Source: Strongylocentrotus purpuratus (Eukaryota; Echinodermata; Echinoidea; Camarodonta; Strongylocentrotidae). From it: DNA of 64,000 nt. Shown here piece after piece: positions 51,651-63,241 of the stretch. The notes below the pieces were generated by a model. It made no database searches. It had not been told where the DNA came from and saw nothing but the letters and a program-made list of their open reading frames with translations. The stretch lies in contig NW_022145596.1 in NCBI RefSeq assembly GCF_000002235.5, positions 31,656,140-31,720,139 of the forward strand, given 5' to 3'. Each line of letters begins with the position of its first letter. Position 1 is the first letter of the stretch. Position numbers and translations under genes: made by a program.

Positions 51651-51943
51651 GGTAAAAAAATGATAAATACTATCTGGACAGCTGTGTGACATTTAATAAT
51701 AAGGGAAACAGCCATTTCGGGAAAACATTACGGAACACAATATGTTATGTAGGGATTAAGATAGTCGGCAATGTTAGAATAAGGGATCACGTGACTTGGT
51801 CTACTATATTATTAGCCAGCAATCGACTGATGTAGTGAGAGTCAGAGCGTCACGGTAGTAGTAATCAACATGAGTCTTGGTATGTAGTCTCTTCAATCGA
51901 GGATAGCATGGCCATGATACATCAGATGGTTCTAGGTAGACCA

Positions 51944-52092
51944 GGGACACGTTTCACGAAGCCTTTTTTTCAATGACAAATGACTAAAATCGGTGACAAA
52001 TCTGCTGATAACCAATCAGAAGCAAGGATTTCAGTAGCTTATAACAAAAACGGCCATTTGTCACTGGTGACAAGTTTTGTGAAACGCCCCCT
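51944..52092 (+). mobile_element. MITE, family A, copy 2
   Basis: Ends GGGACACGTTTCACGAAGCC and GTTTTGTGAAACGCCCCCT. Shares the interior (CAATGACAAATGAC, CCAATCAGAAGCAAGGATTT, TTTCAGTAGCTTATAACAAA) with copy 1 at 33487-33635 in the same orientation. The two copies differ at roughly 10-15 percent of positions by eye. Confidence 0.85.
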
Positions 52093-52429
52093 GATCTATG
52101 GCGTCTTGTATATTCATGTTCCCCAGAGACATCCATCGATACTACTAGAATGTGAATTAATAATACGCATTGGTTTCGCTTCACGAGTGCTTAGAACTGT
52201 TTAAGATTGATTTATAGAAGACAAGATCTTAGTGCTTGGATGAAATTACATCCACAATCAAACCTATTAGGGCTGGTAAGAGATGAGTTATTCAAGGGAA
52301 GAAAAGGCAATCAATGAGCAATTTATTCATATCACAAACTGAAAAAGGAAGATGATGCTTGAATAGGTAGATGACTGGATAGGAAGGGGATGTGTGGATG
52401 ATTGGAGCTGGGTGTAACGAGAGACGAGA

Positions 52430-52765
52430 GGAAATATATTGATAGAAAGTGAGAGAGAGAGATAGAGAGATAGAATGAGAAAGAGGAAGAGAGGGGGAGA
52501 GAGAGAGGGGAGATGGAGAGAAAAGTAGAGGAAGGCCGACAATGGGGGTAAGAGTTAGAGGTAGAGAGAGAAAAATAGAGTGAGAGAGAGTAAGAGGTGG
52601 AGAGAGAAAAATCCCGGCAGAAAAAATGAAGAGGAAAGATCAAATTGGAAGAGAGATAGAGAGAGAGAAATAGGTACACATAGTTAGTGATCTTGTAGAA
52701 GTGGAGGATAGGAGAGGGAACCAAACTAGAGAGAGAGAGAGAGAGCGGGAGGGAGAGAAGGAGCG
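52430..52765. repeat. Purine-rich GA tract
   Basis: (GA)n runs with AAAA and GGG interruptions over about 330 bases. Ser/Leu-rich frames on the minus strand are compositional. Confidence 0.85.
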
Positions 52766-53029
52766 ACAGACAGGAATGAGGGGATATAAGAGAAGGGCTA
52801 AGGTGTGATATGAAAGATGACTATGCACAATGAAGTAATAATGAAATGGCATTATATCTTTAAAACTATACAGACCCCTCGATGAAGTCATTCTCCAGTG
52901 TAACGACTCTCTACTGTGTTGACTATCCACTAAAATAGGTTTGCTCTATTCCTATTTATAGCCCATCCCTGGTGTAATAATAACAGCCGTCTCAGAAAAC
53001 GAGTCTTACCTACATGATTACATTTTCCC

Positions 53030-53340
53030 CAGAGTTGGCGCCATGATTGCTGGGTTTCCAGCTTTCACGGCAGACTACAAAGCGAGCGAGAAAGGAAGCG
53101 CCGCGTTCCCCCCGCACTGCTCCACTCTCTCCGACCCGACGTGCAAACTAAAGACCAATTTTTCGCAAACTTAACGGTCTCCAAGAGTGAGCCCCCATCG
53201 TTCGCAAGCTGTCAGAGTGTCATCTGTTTTTTCTGACTTTTGCTCACGGAGAATATTTTGTCTCACAACGACCGTTCTCTAACTCCGTGCATATAACACA
53301 TACTCGTGTAAGCGTCACCACTCAACGAAGAGAGGTGAGC
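53030..53340 (+). promoter_or_regulatory. Likely promoter/CpG-richer region of a second gene
   Basis: Base composition changes here to more GC, with many CpG (GGCGCC, AGCGAGCGAG, GCGCCGCG, CCGACCCGACG), unlike the AT-rich flanks. CATATAAC near 53290 could serve as a weak TATA element but spacing cannot be tested. No transcription start can be fixed from sequence alone. Confidence 0.45.
53043..53174 (+). CDS. Possible upstream ORF, 43 residues
   Basis: ATG in the context GCGCCATGA opens a 43-codon frame ending TAA at 53172-53174, beginning MIAGFPAFTADYKASEKGSA. It is unlike any protein I know. If transcription starts upstream of 53043 it would be a uORF in the leader of the second gene; if it starts downstream it is meaningless. 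Confidence 0.2.
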   Translation: MIAGFPAFTADYKASEKGSAAFPPHCSTLSDPTCKLKTNFSQT

Positions 53341-53517
53341 GGTCGGTTTTGCAAAAAGTGAGATTTCATCTGTCCATTGCAACAGAACAAAACAGAAAAT
53401 TGGAATTCAGTGTTCAATTAAACTCTCGACAAAAGGGGTGCATTCTGATTGTGTTCTTGGAAGTTGTGGCACCTTGAGTAGCGTACTAAGGAAAGACAAA
53501 AAAGGCAACCAAAAATG
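53175..53517 (+). CDS. Probable first exon of a second gene, start codon at the splice donor
   Basis: The segment ends AACCAAAAATG|GTAAGT: a start codon in favourable context (A at -3) at 53515-53517, followed directly by a perfect donor at 53518-53523. Coding content would be Met alone; the rest is 5' UTR whose beginning is unknown. No exon continuing it is recognisable before 64000. The position and strand, downstream of a cyclase alpha gene, make the soluble cyclase beta subunit a candidate, since the two genes are tandem neighbours in vertebrates. This is inference; any other gene with an intron after its ATG is possible, and in vertebrate beta-1 I could not verify where the first intron lies. 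Confidence 0.45.
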
Positions 53518-54856
53518 GTAAGTACTACTATCGTATAGTCGAATATTTTTTAAGAATTTCTGTCTGTTTTACATGTGTGAATAATAGCTTTGATTAAGTA
53601 AAGGAAAAGCATCATATTCATTGTTGCATTAAAAAAGTTCTAAGCGCATTGGTGTGAATAATATCAATCAGCAACGTTGAATTATAATCTCTATAGTGGA
53701 TTCCAGATAGGCCTATGTGAAATAATATGCGCTTTGAACTTTCGACTGTGTTAAGTGTGGACTAGAAGGCTGTGTTTGTCGTAAGTGCTGGTGAAATATA
53801 TACGCGTCTGCTGATTAACAGATTCGATAAATGGAATGTCACAAGAATGTGATATTCTCTGAAGGACGAACCATGTTATCAAATTTTAAAAACGTGGCAA
53901 ATTGCATGATTTTTCGCATTGGTATTTTGGGCCATTATTTGAGCGGCGCGTTCTTCGACGATGCGTTCACGTGAATATTAAGTTGATGTTTAGAGGGATG
54001 AAAGAAAGAAGGATGGCAGGAGGCGTTTAGAATGTTAATCACGCGTAATAGGCGCGAAAGGGGAAAAGGTTAGTAGTAGAAGTTTGAAGAGCTCCCTGGT
54101 TTGCAAGGAGTGCAAGACAGTTGATCTCGCGTCTGGGGTATACAAGCGGCATCGCGAGCTCGATTGAAGGGCAGAGAGACGCGGGCAGACGGTGCAATAG
54201 AGAGCGGCAATAACCAACCTCTACTGATGAATATCCAATGAAGATAGGCTGCATAATATCGGTGTCAGACTGTCAGGTGAATGAAATTCAATTAAATGGC
54301 GGATAAAGATATGTCCATAATTTGGTCCATGAGATGGAAATGATGCCAATCGATCAAAGTCTATGATAATAAGTTAGATGATACAGTTGTGTTAGGGGTT
54401 TTACCTCAATGTGATACCTCGGCTTATACGTGCACTTCAAATGATATGCAGAAATACGGTGTGTCTGGTCTTATACAAAAAAGACTTCTTTTTCCCGTAG
54501 GCAGTTCATGAATACTGCAATTGTATCGACCGAAATTCATGATTTAATATCTATGGACGACATGAATTCGTAATTTATTAAAAGCTTTTACAGATCACAG
54601 TGCATTATTGAACTCATAAATATCGAACCAAAAAAAACAAGATTAGGAATGCAATAACTTTTTCAAAGACGTCATACACCAATAAAGCTGTTTCCCTTGT
54701 CACTGAAAAATGATTGATACTGTGAGTGATATCCACGATGAAAACAATAATCCAGTTCAAGATTACGGCCTGCATTTTCTCCCATTATGATAATGCAGCT
54801 ATATCGAATGTTGAAAAATGAAATACCTGGTTCTCATGTTAAGTAGATGTAACCAT

Positions 54857-54928
54857 GCACACACATACACACACGCACGCACACACACACGCACACACAC
54901 ACACCACACGCACGCACGCACACGCACA
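54857..54928. repeat. CA microsatellite with CG variants
   Basis: (CA)n interrupted by GCACGCACGC. The minus-strand Cys/Val frame is compositional. Confidence 0.95.
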
Positions 54929-55083
54929 ACCTTTTAATAGGGATTGTACATTTTGAGACAGGCCATTCAGGGTTTGAGAAAAGGGGGGAAATAAAGAGAC
55001 GTTGTTTACCTTCTACATCTTCTAGAGAGTTTAAGATATTCATTCGCGTAATTCTAGCGGCGTTATGTGAGATATGAGGGCTC

Positions 55084-55102
55084 TGCCCCCCCCCCCCCCC
55101 CT
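55084..55102. repeat. C run
   Basis: About 16 consecutive C. Confidence 0.9.
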
Positions 55103-55225
55103 CACCCGTGAATTTCTTTAATGGCCGGCTGAAATTTAAAAAACAATAACTCATGGTTATAAGAAAGCATCCTCCATGTGATCTATATAATAATAATAAT
55201 ACACGAGAGGAGAGGGCGCATCCAC

Positions 55226-55254
55226 GCTTTTTGTTGTTGTTCTTGTTGTTGTTC

Positions 55255-55286
<32 letters not shown>

Positions 55287-55287
55287 G
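55226..55287. repeat. GTT trinucleotide repeat
   Basis: TTGTTGTTG units with two TTC variants, about 60 bases. Confidence 0.95.
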
Positions 55288-55732
55288 ATCTGACATTTGA
55301 TTCGGTATTATAGAAATAAATGACTATTTATGCCTTATCGCTTCGCTGATCCGTTGTTTTGTAGTGTCTCAGCTGCGCGCGTGTGGGGCAGGAGGCAGAT
55401 TAATTGAGAACATTGGTAAGTAATGTAATTGAAGAGGCCATGCGTGATAATGTAGGTATCCTCATTGTGTATTACCTTTTACATGTATATCCTTGATTCA
55501 TACAACGTTTTAATTGTTTTTCTCGAGGAACAAAAATCCAGAAGACCGATATTTCAGCATCGGCTCAGGATCTCGATGAAATATATAACACCTGCATGGA
55601 ATTTTGAGGAAATCCGCAAAAAAGTTACTAAGTATAAACTCTGGAACGTATTTGATACATCGACTACAGAAGCCAAGAAAATATTTTGTGGAAAACTTAT
55701 ATGAGACACAAAGAAGTCTGCCTTGAGACTAC

Positions 55733-55737
<5 letters not shown>

Positions 55738-55763
<26 letters not shown>
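55738..55763. repeat. TA dinucleotide repeat
   Basis: Short (TA)n run. Confidence 0.95.
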
Positions 55764-56544
55764 CAAAATCCTTACTTAGTTTACGATGTATAGAGAGAGA
55801 TAGATAGAAACAAAACTACTGATAGATAAAATAGATATCAATATAGACATGCTCATAAAGCACTGGTAGCCAGATTATATGTTATGTATTATCACAAATA
55901 ATATAGATAAACTCAATGGTAATAATGGTTTACTATCCGTAATCATTTCAAGGAAACTTTCTATTCATTTATTTCCTAATATAATCACATGACCTTCGAT
56001 ATTGGTAGTATCTACATTGATATTCATATTGATATATTTACATATTTAATTTTAGTTTATTAGATGAATACAAACTAAAACAAAACATGATAGTAATAAA
56101 TAATGTATTATTATACCAATGTTGAGAATAGAGTCTTCCTTTTAAAAACACTAAAAGGTGAAATACCTCCTAAGAAAACAGCTTTTATTCGCTGAGGGCG
56201 CTTCGAATCTACTTCACATCAAAAGGATACCGAAGAAGCAACGTTTGGATACAAATCAAAATTGCCGCACTCCGCTTCTATTTGAAATAATACCTGCAAT
56301 TTTACTTGTAGGTGTTTCAATTTTAGAAGGGACTACGGGAGCTACGCCTCAGCAAGTATGACTTTGCCGTTGACACTAGAATGATTCTTAATATAAAAAG
56401 CGACCCTTGAAAATAATTAATATGGTGGATTATATGGCTGTGCTGATCTTTAGTAAGGTAAATGTAGCTGGGAATAGAGGCGGCCACGGGACCTAAGATC
56501 AATGTTGACTGTTAATTGGGTCACACTAGCGGGTGGGTCCAGGA

Positions 56545-56608
56545 TAGAGAGAACCGTTGGCTCATTCCTTCTAGCTAGCATGCTAATAAGGTCTGGGTTT
56601 CACTCCAA
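56545..56608 (+). mobile_element. Possible tRNA-derived SINE head
   Basis: CCGTTGGCTCATTCCTTCTA has A-box character and CTGGGTTTCACTCC resembles a B box, about 45 bases apart. The downstream body is not recognisable as SINE. Weak call. Confidence 0.35.
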
Positions 56609-56749
56609 ACACACCTCAGGGAATTGGCCTGCCTGTAACTTTGATGTCTTATCGATCCGTCGTGTGCTGGCTCGCATCCTGCTTCCATGCCATCCATGGC
56701 CAGAGACACAGCACCTGCACGGATGGGAGTATGCAGCAGAGAGGGGGTG

Positions 56750-56873
56750 AAAGGCAGAGAGAGAGAGAGAGAGAGATGGATGGATATGAAGAGAAAGCAA
56801 GTAAGAGAAATATATGTGTATACGTATAAATAGCGCATAATTTATACAGAGAGAGAGAGAAGGAACGATGGAT

Positions 56874-56908
<35 letters not shown>

Positions 56909-57277
56909 AGAAAAAGATGTTTATGCGTACAAATAGTGCATATACACATGAGATAGAGACAGACAGACATACAAAGAAAGAGAGAGAGAGAGAGAGCATG
57001 AGAGGTAAATAGAAAGGATCGAGATATGCAATGAGAAGGCGTTTCGATCGAGGGAAGAGGTACATCTATGGTAAGTTAGAGAAACATGCATATGATTTTT
57101 CTTCTCAAAAAGGTAGTAGCCAGAAGACAGAATTGTGATGTTGAAAGGTTACCAAAAGAATGTTAAATATAACAGGTAGATAACTTAATAACCTGGTGAG
57201 GGGGCGAAGGCAAGGACATAAATATTACGAAATCAAAGAAAGTAGGTAAGAAGAGAGAGACAGAAAGAGAGAAAGAG

Positions 57278-57316
<39 letters not shown>

Positions 57317-57320
57317 ATAG
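56750..57320. repeat. Purine-rich GA tracts
   Basis: At least four (GA)n blocks (near 56757, 56875, 56978 and 57280) separated by short unique or duplicated pieces such as TATACGTATAAATAGCGCA and CGTACAAATAGTGCA. The Ser/Leu-rich minus-strand frames are compositional. Confidence 0.85.
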
Positions 57321-57530
57321 ACCTGTTAGAGAGGAAAGGAGAGAGGCAGAGATGCATTTCTATACATAATGAACCAGGTAAGAACATGTATGACACAACC
57401 ATGTGACTTCAACTGATAATAGGATATATCCTAGCAATATGCCCCTGCTTGCTATAAGTATTTTAGGTGATAAACTTACAATATGCACAAACTGCTTGTA
57501 AGTGTCAGCTTGCATTGTGATGTAGATATA

Positions 57531-57729
57531 CAGTAGGCTTGCGGGTGCACCATGTGAGAGAAAGAGAGAGGGTTTAGGAGTCCTCAAAAGGACTCTGACT
57601 TGGTAATCTTTCTTGGGGGTGTGTAGTCCTGAAAAGGATCGTTATCTTTCTTAGCTTATAGTTCTAAGGAGAACTATAGCGCTTGGAGAGGATGAGTTTC
57701 GACGTTTCGGTGCACCCGCAAGCCTACTG
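57531..57729. mobile_element. MITE with perfect 21-bp terminal inverted repeats
   Basis: CAGTAGGCTTGCGGGTGCAC plus C (57531-57551) is exactly inverted at 57709-57729. TATA flanks both ends, consistent with a TA-type target duplication. Inside lie three small hairpins: GTCCTCAAAAGGAC, GTCCTGAAAAGGAT and GTTCTAAGGAGAAC. 199 bp, no coding frame. The perfect ends suggest recent activity. Confidence 0.9.
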
Positions 57730-57959
57730 TATAATATGCACATAGTTTGAAAGAAGATGCGCATGAGACACCTGCATTGGTGTCAAATTGTGAATGAGTC
57801 CGACCCCCTCCTTTTACTCAACCGTCGAATACACTGTATTATAGTGTCCATTTTTGCTATTGTAAATCAATGGAAGGGTTACAGATATGGGTTGCTTTAT
57901 CACATTCCCATTTTAATATCCATGATGCGTTTCAAAAGTTACCTTCTTCATAAATGAAC

Positions 57960-58275
57960 AATTCAATTTAATGCTAGATTGTAACCTCTTATCAAATGTG
58001 ATTCGGAGTTCGAAATCGTCAATTATCAGGATTTAAGACTCGGGCTTGCTGCCAATATTAACATCGAGGTTAAACGAACAGACATTGGGTCAAAATACTA
58101 TGTATTATTGACATTGTATATACAACTTTTAATTGTTGTATTATTATACTTATGTTTTTATACTGTCATTGTATTATGCAGAGCTTTCTTGAAAAGCAGA
58201 TCCAATGGCTTCCAGTGGAACTGAATGAAACTACCCTGTTGAAAGAAATCATGAATAAATAAATAAAAAAATATT
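57960..58275 (+). mobile_element. Possible LINE 3' end
   Basis: The segment ends TTGTATTATGCAGAGCTTTC, AATGGCTTCCAGTGGAAC, ACTACCCTGTTGAAAGAAAT and (AATA)n, a typical layout of a truncated non-LTR element 3' UTR with a short repeat tail. The 5' boundary is uncertain and no coding part remains. Confidence 0.4.
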
Positions 58276-58817
58276 AGAAAATATATCAAGAAACATGTGC
58301 AGTTTTCCATTTCCTCTAACGCTAGCAGCCCATGAAATAAAATGAATTTTATACGGTATTTTATTCATGTATTTATGCATTCAGTTACACGAACCTACAT
58401 TTCTTGGAAATAACCGCAATATAATAATCGTACTTTAAGATACCTCTTTCTTCACAGTGAACACAACTCGTTACAGTTTACCACAAAACCTCATTCCGAT
58501 TAGGTTATACATTCTTTAGTGCAAGGTATTATAGTTTGTATTCTCATCATTTATAGGCTTCCAGGCCTGGTAATGAAGCGTCAGGGTTGTAAGAAGTGGA
58601 AATTGATGGTTTTCATTTCGTTTACGACATAAATAACTTTGAATTCATAATATTCTGTTGGTGGCCAGTTCGGTTATGAGATAATTACTTTGAATTCATA
58701 ATATGCATTCTAATATGTCCGGCTTAATTACAATACCATGTATCTGAGACTCTTTTCTAAGAATATTACATGTATCAAAATTATCTTTAGCAATTATCAA
58801 GGTCGAAAAAATATTGA

Positions 58818-59070
58818 GCTCTCTTTCTCTCTCTTTTTCTCTCTCTTTCGCTCACACACATACACACACACAAACACACACAGACGGTCAATCTAAAAAT
58901 TTTGCTGGCTATCTTTTTATTTATCTCTTGTTTTGTCGGTTTTTCTGCACTCGATGTATATTTCTCTTTTATTTATTTTTCTCTCTCTATTTCTCCTTTT
59001 ATTATTTTGTATTGATCTGCCTTTCTCTTTGATTCTCTCTCTCCCTTTCTTCTTACCTTCTCCATCGTTC
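58818..59070 (+). repeat. CT and CA microsatellite with pyrimidine-rich sequence
   Basis: (CT)n, (CA)n, then a T/C-rich stretch. No gene. Confidence 0.85.
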
Positions 59071-59254
59071 CGTTTTTGAAAATTGTTAATGTGGTGTCTT
59101 TACATGTTAACATATCTGCTAGTATTCATTTCTGATTCCCTTTGGGGTAGGAGGTTTGGTCGAGGTATGTTGTATCTATTACGAATATTCATGATTTAAT
59201 GTTTGCTAGCTTGGTTACTCTCGTTGTTCATAATTCTGCCTCCGTGCATCCCTC

Positions 59255-59433
59255 CCCCTCTTCTTTTCTTTCTTTCTCTCTCTCTCTCTCTCTCTCTCTG
59301 TCTGTCTCTTACCATACACATAAACACACACACGCACACACGCACACACACACACACACATGCTTTATCTCTAGGTCTTTTTCTACTTATCTCACTCCTT
59401 CGTACGTCGTTCTCTCTCTCTCTCTCTCTCTCC

Positions 59434-59473
<40 letters not shown>

Positions 59474-59575
59474 CACTCTCTTTCTCTATCTCGCTCTCAC
59501 TGCCTCTGTACTTAAATTCTCTTTGTTTCTCTCTGTCTCTCCTGCATGAGTGTTTATGTGTGTCTCTCTCACTAT
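59255..59575 (+). repeat. Compound CT/CA/CT microsatellite
   Basis: (CT)n, (CA)n with CG variants, then two long (CT)n blocks around 59411-59468. Ser/Leu/Thr-His frames are compositional. Confidence 0.9.
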
Positions 59576-60006
59576 TCCCTTTTGGCGTACAATTTGCTTT
59601 TATAGTTTACCCTGTAGCTATTTCTCTTTTTCCCTTGTTCTACCTCTATTTTCCCCTCCCTAATGTTGTCCTTCTTTGTTTTCTCTATTATAGCTCCTCT
59701 CTCCTTTCCTTTATGTGAGATGACAGGCGATGAGTGTATTGTACATGATTTCCCAAAAGAGAGAGTATGCTTTCACCTGAGAGAATGAGTGCCTAGCCAA
59801 GCTTTTAGAATGGATGCAATCTTATCGATCAGTTGTAACCACTTCCTTGCCACATTTCATCATCTACTCTCACCTTCCCGCCAAACACTGAATACAGTTG
59901 TCAGTTCTTGCTTCCATCATCTCACGTGCCGCCATCCTTTGGGTTTTATGTTGCCCATGTGCCAGTCCGCATTCTTCTCACTTTTCATTAGAGATAGAGG
60001 TAAAGT

Positions 60007-61478
60007 GAGATGGAGAGAGGGGAGGGTGGGTGAGAAAGAGGGTGAGAAGATGGAAGACAGAGGGGAGACGAGGGACACAAAGAGAGAGAAAGAGAGAGAG
60101 GGGGAGGGCGAGACAGTGAGCGAGAAAGAGAGAGAGAGACAGAGAGAGACAGAGAGAGAGACAGACAGAAATACAGACCTTGAGTGGCAACAATGCAAAA
60201 ATTTCGAATAAAGTATTTAAGATTGCTTTTCACTCTGGAAAACTGAGAACGTTGCTTTTGATTAGATTCGAAATGTTACCAGGGCTACGCCTTCCATCAG
60301 TTTGCGAATCAATGCAAAACGATTCTACCTTTTCAACATTAGCCTTCTGTTAAAACTGGTGTACACTGATGAATCGATGAATCGTAAGTAAAATGTCTAT
60401 TTTCTTCCCAGGAAATATATTGAGACATTTTTGGCATAAAATATTTGTTATGAACGATATTAGTAAACAAAAATTATAAATGTTGGGAGTCAGAAGGGGG
60501 TTAACTGAGATGGAGAGAGGGGAGGGTGAGAAAGAGGATGAGAAGATGGAAGACAGAGGTGAGACGAGGGACAGAGGGAGAGAGAGAGAGAGAGGGGGAG
60601 AGAGAGAGGGTGAGAGAGGGTGAGACAGTGAGCGAGAAAGAGGGAGAGAGAGATATACAGAAATACAGACCTTCAAGATTCAAGATTCAGTGGCAACAAT
60701 ACAGAAAATTACAGAAAATTCGAATAAAGTATTTAAGATTGATATACACTCTGGAAAACTGAGAACGTTACTTTTTTATTAAATTCGAAACGTTACCAGG
60801 GATACGCCTTCCATCACTTTGCAAATCAATGCAGAACGATTCTACCTTTTCAACACCAGTCTTCTGTTAAAACTGGTGTACACTGATGAATCGATGAATC
60901 GTTAGTAAACTGTCTACTTTCTTTCCAAGAAATATATTGAGACATTTTTTGGCATAAAATGTTTGTTATGAACGATATTGGTAAACAAAACATATACATG
61001 TTGGGAGTCAGAAGGGGGTTAACTGAGATGGAGAGAGGGGAGGGTGAGAAAGAGGTTGAGAAGATGGAAGACAGATGGGAGACGAGGGACAGAGGGAGAG
61101 AGAGAGAGAGAGAGAGGGGAGAGAGAGAGAGAGAGTGAGAGAGGGTGAGTCAGTGAGAGAGAAAGAGAGAGAGAGAGACAGACAGAAATAAAGACCTTGA
61201 GTGGCAACAATACAGAAAATTCCAAACAAATATTTAAGATTGCTTTTCACTCTGGAAAACTGAGAACGTTGCTTTTGATTAGATTCGAAATGTTACCAGG
61301 GCTACGCCTTCCATCATTTTGCGAATCAATGCAGAACGATTCTACCTTTTTAACATCAGTCTTCTGTTAAAACGGGTGTGCTTATTGATGAAATAAAGTC
61401 TCAGATGTCTACTTTCTGTCAAGGAAATGTATTGAGACATATTTAGCATAAAACGTTTGTTTCAAAAGATATTGGTAA

Positions 61479-61536
<58 letters not shown>

Positions 61537-61560
61537 TGGAGCCGGAAGGGAGATAACTCG
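60007..61560 (+). repeat. About 0.5-kb unit in three tandem copies
   Basis: Copies begin GAGATGGAGAGAGGGGAGGG at 60007, 60507 and 61025, giving lengths of about 500, 518 and 536. Each contains a purine (GA)n block, a segment with GGCAACAATACAG, TTTAAGATTG, CTCTGGAAAACTGAGAACGT, ACCAGGGCTACGCCTTCCAT and GTTAAAACTGGTGTACACTG, and ends with TTGGGAGTCAGAAGGGGGTT (TTGGAGCCGGAAGGGAGATA in copy 3). Copies 1 and 2 are the more alike at their 3' parts. Copy 3 has gained a (TA)n run at 61481-61533. No coding frame. Confidence 0.95.
61481..61533. repeat. TA dinucleotide repeat
   Basis: About 50 bases of (TA)n within the third tandem copy. Confidence 0.95.
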
Positions 61561-62286
61561 TATACTTTCACACGATGTTAAGGCACTTCCGACTCCAAAG
61601 GGATAATTTAAGATTTTGCGCAGTTTTAAACTGAAGATTATTGATTAAAAAAGAAATATTAACCTATCAAACTCGTTGATATATGAAGAAACATACTCAT
61701 AGAATTCGTCATTCCCTATATTATGTGAGATGAACAGATGAACAGAAAGGTTAATGTAATACCCGTCTATATCAATGTTATTATGGTATTACCGTTCCAT
61801 TAACAGTCACGTCACAATCCTTGTTTTGATTGAATTTCTCGTTGGATCATTAGCCCAGAAAAGGTACACGCACAATCATGCTCTGCCCTATAGACCACGC
61901 ATGGGACACATACTAATACCAATAACCTCATGCACTCTAGCTCTCCCTTAAGTCTACCAACACGGCGTGTTTTCCACCAGAAAATGTTGGTCGAAAGTGG
62001 GATAATTTGGCTTCCATATTTTGCTTCTCATAAAAACCGATTTAGCGTTATGAATCTGAGGCTGGCAGCTAATATGTGACCTGTCCTGACATTCTACGGC
62101 GAGTGGCTTATTGGAAAGCCCGCTTCTATTGGGTAACTGGCCGGGAGGTATGGTACAGAATCAAAAAGCATGCAAGGCCAGGCCGAATCATATTTTGTGG
62201 CTGATTAAAGCGAGCTGAATCTGATTGGACAGGTGAAATTCAATATAGGACCTTGCTCCGTTCTATTACATTCGACCAGAATTCCC

Positions 62287-62414
62287 ATGTGTCGTGACAT
62301 GCTAAGGTCTAGGGGTATAATATGTGCATGCTTACACGATATTACAGGAGATGTGTCGTGAGATGCTAAGATCTAGGGGTATAATATGTGCATACTTACG
62401 CGGTATTAAAGGAG
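62287..62414 (+). repeat. 64-bp tandem duplication
   Basis: ATGTGTCGTGACATGCTAAG starts copy 1 (62287-62350) and ATGTGTCGTGAGATGCTAAG copy 2 (62351-62414). Both carry TCTAGGGGTATAATATGTGC. About 90 percent identical. Confidence 0.95.
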
Positions 62415-62810
62415 ACTGGAATAGCTGGTTCTGAAAGAGGAAAACTTGTTCTTTATTTAGTATTCGTTAGAATCTTATGTGGATTGTTAGTAGTTGAATT
62501 ACATTTTGAAATAAACTGTAAAGTAGCTATTAAATAAATCGATAAAGTAGGATATTTGGATATAAGTATTTTCGTGTTTATAAGGTTTCACAATAGTCAG
62601 AATTTTAACAGAGTTTTCAAGTATTTGTCCAAAAAGATTTCGATCCGATTCAAGGATAAAATTCTTATTGATCATGTTGAACTTTCTAAGCATTCAAAGA
62701 GGAATTAATGTATTGCTTCTATAAAGCTCTACCATGTGGCCTTAAAAGTTCATACGATATAAAGGCTATGTAGTCATCTATAAAAGTCGATTTCTATCAG
62801 TAGTTGGTAT

Positions 62811-63023
62811 CACTATGAACATGACTAACAAAGAAAGCGGACAAAATATACAGTTCCTCAGGTAGACAAAGGAACATCCCTTCACTGCTATTATGTGAAA
62901 ATGTATAGAACAGGTGTCACATGCATATTCACTTTTTACATAATAGCAGTGAAGGGATGTTCCTTTGTCTACTTGAGGAACTGTATATTTTGTCCGCTTT
63001 CTTTGTCCGTCATGTTCATAGTG
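62811..63023. mobile_element. Near-perfect foldback element, about 90-bp arms
   Basis: The left arm 62811-62901 (from CACTATGAACATGACTAACA to GCTATTATGTGAAAA) is inverted at 62932-63023, with only about four differences in 90 positions. The loop is about 30 bases. TAT flanks both sides, consistent with a TA target duplication as in Tc1/mariner-derived MITEs. A transcript through it would form a long double-stranded stem. Confidence 0.92.
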
Positions 63024-63241
63024 TATGATGATAAATATTCTCTTTTAAGAAAATACAAAAGCGATTGATTAATAAAAACCATTATAAAACAATCTACATT
63101 TATTAGTATCCTGCAAGGGCTGCAATTAATTCAACATAACTTTCAGTTCAGTTCAGTTCATACTGTGCACCAACGGCATTATTCTATTTCTTTTAATTAA
63201 AGGGATCTTCTTCCTATGACCGGGGTAATAATATATATATA

